Both the position numbers and the translations under genes were made by a program. DNA of 24,208 bases, taken from NCBI GenBank assembly GCA_964654545.1, contig CAZZIU010000026.1:1-24208 (forward strand), given 5' to 3'. A model generated the notes under the pieces. That model ran no database searches, was not told where the DNA came from, and worked only from the letters and a program-made list of their open reading frames with translations. The first letter of the stretch is position 1. Each line of letters begins with the position of its first letter. Shown in pieces: positions 23,789 through 24,208 of the stretch. The DNA comes from JABMOV01 sp964654545 (GTDB lineage: Bacteria > Fidelibacterota > Marinisomatia > Marinisomatales > JABMOV01).

Positions 23789-24208
23789 TTAGAATTCGTA
23801 ATTAAGAGCCCATCCATATGCAGCTGTTTTTAATTTTAGTGTATAACTATCGTCACCGGTGCAGTGATAACGAACTTTTACACCATTAGCAAAATTGCTA
23901 TCACCAGAATATACAAAATCAACATTATTTGCATTTACTGATGCAACTGCCCATTCGCTTGGAACTTGATCAAGTAAGTCAGAGAAATCAGTAATTGTAT
24001 TGGCTTTTGGATAAGCTTTATATCCATTATCAACTGTTGTTTCTGCAGATGACATTTCCAATGCTGATTTAATATTGCCTACAAATGCTTCTACTGATGC
24101 TTTATGCGCATCGGTGGTGAAATCGAAAAAGCGGGGGACAACCACTGCTGCCAGAATACCCAAGATTACGATCACCATAATTAATTCGATTAAGGTAAAA
24201 CCTTTTTG
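23789..24208 (-). CDS. Type IV pilin-like protein, 5' end beyond window
   Basis: The frame runs to the right edge without a start in the proper place: the last codons read QKGFTLIELI, the prepilin peptidase site (cut after Gly, before Phe, with Glu at mature position 5). A start at the internal ATG 24178 would lose this motif, so the true start lies past 24208, probably only a few codons away. Visible are 139 residues: the N-terminal hydrophobic helix (VIVILGILAAVVVP), then a soluble domain of about 110 residues ending GWALNYEF. Only one Cys is visible (YHCTGDD), so there is no C-terminal disulfide loop as in classical pilins. It could be a type IV pilin or a type II secretion pseudopilin; the length suits either. 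It should be processed in the inner membrane and assembled into a fibre. Confidence 0.92.
   Translation of the reverse strand, partial: QKGFTLIELIMVIVILGILAAVVVPRFFDFTTDAHKASVEAFVGNIKSALEMSSAETTVDNGYKAYPKANTITDFSDLLDQVPSEWAVASVNANNVDFVYSGDSNFANGVKVRYHCTGDDSYTLKLKTAAYGWALNYEF

Noticed and set aside
23789..24178. A 129-residue pilin starting at the internal ATG 24178
   Set aside because: The prepilin cleavage motif GFTLIE lies upstream of that ATG in the same frame, so the true start is outside the window.
1..24208. CRISPR arrays, insertion sequences, tRNA or rRNA genes, phage genes
   Set aside because: I found no regularly spaced repeats, transposase or integrase motifs, tRNA-like folds or rRNA sequence in the window.

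Overview
The window looks like a scaffold from a moderately AT-rich bacterium of the FCB superphylum. Candidatus Neomarinimicrobiota (SAR406) or a close relative is my best guess. The main clue is the secreted nuclease-like protein, whose C-terminal module has the FPNPFNPTTTIEYEIS signature of a type A (Por/T9SS-like) sorting domain. Shine-Dalgarno sites are often weak, and TTG and GTG starts occur. A run of exactly 100 N (14912-15011) is a scaffolding gap of unknown true length, so this is probably a draft or metagenome assembly. The placement is inference; no rRNA or tRNA is present.

Layout. (1) 1-3863, minus strand: a tight three-gene cassette of an unrecognised 343-residue protein, an unrecognised 205-residue protein, and a large protein running off the left edge. 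I translated the last one by hand. It has a Lon-type (S16) protease domain with an apparently intact Ser/Lys dyad and no AAA+ ATPase in the visible part, one membrane segment, and an FG-GAP-like repeat region predicted outside the membrane. (2) 3864-4965: a spacer with a frame-broken small zinc-ribbon ORF, then greA (minus) and a palindrome-rich divergent promoter region. (3) 4966-6552: a secreted S1/P1 nuclease or phospholipase C-like enzyme, and a cold-shock protein with a clear terminator. (4) 6888-15389: a signalling block. A REC-GGDEF-EAL protein (degenerate GGDEF, intact EAL) converges on and overlaps a minus-strand set: a receiver protein interrupted by the gap, a soluble hybrid kinase with eight PAS-like repeats, and a 7TMR-DISM membrane kinase. 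(5) 15508-18548: an aspartoacylase/succinylglutamate desuccinylase-like M14 enzyme downstream of a GCS2-type ligase fused to two CBS domains. (6) 18673-23738: two divergent lipoprotein GH13 enzymes (an alpha-amylase and a pullulanase-like debranching enzyme), then a YhhN/TMEM86-like membrane protein. (7) 23789 to the right edge: a type IV pilin-like gene whose first codons lie outside the window.

How they may work together. The signalling block probably converts redox, ligand or metabolite cues into phosphotransfer and c-di-GMP degradation. The GH13 pair would degrade alpha-glucans at the cell surface. The GCS2-CBS/M14 pair looks like a make-and-break couple for an amide-linked small molecule. 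The first cassette is the least explained part and the best candidate for an undescribed system: a membrane-anchored Lon-like protease coupled to an outside sensor or adhesion domain, with two partner proteins of no family I recognise.
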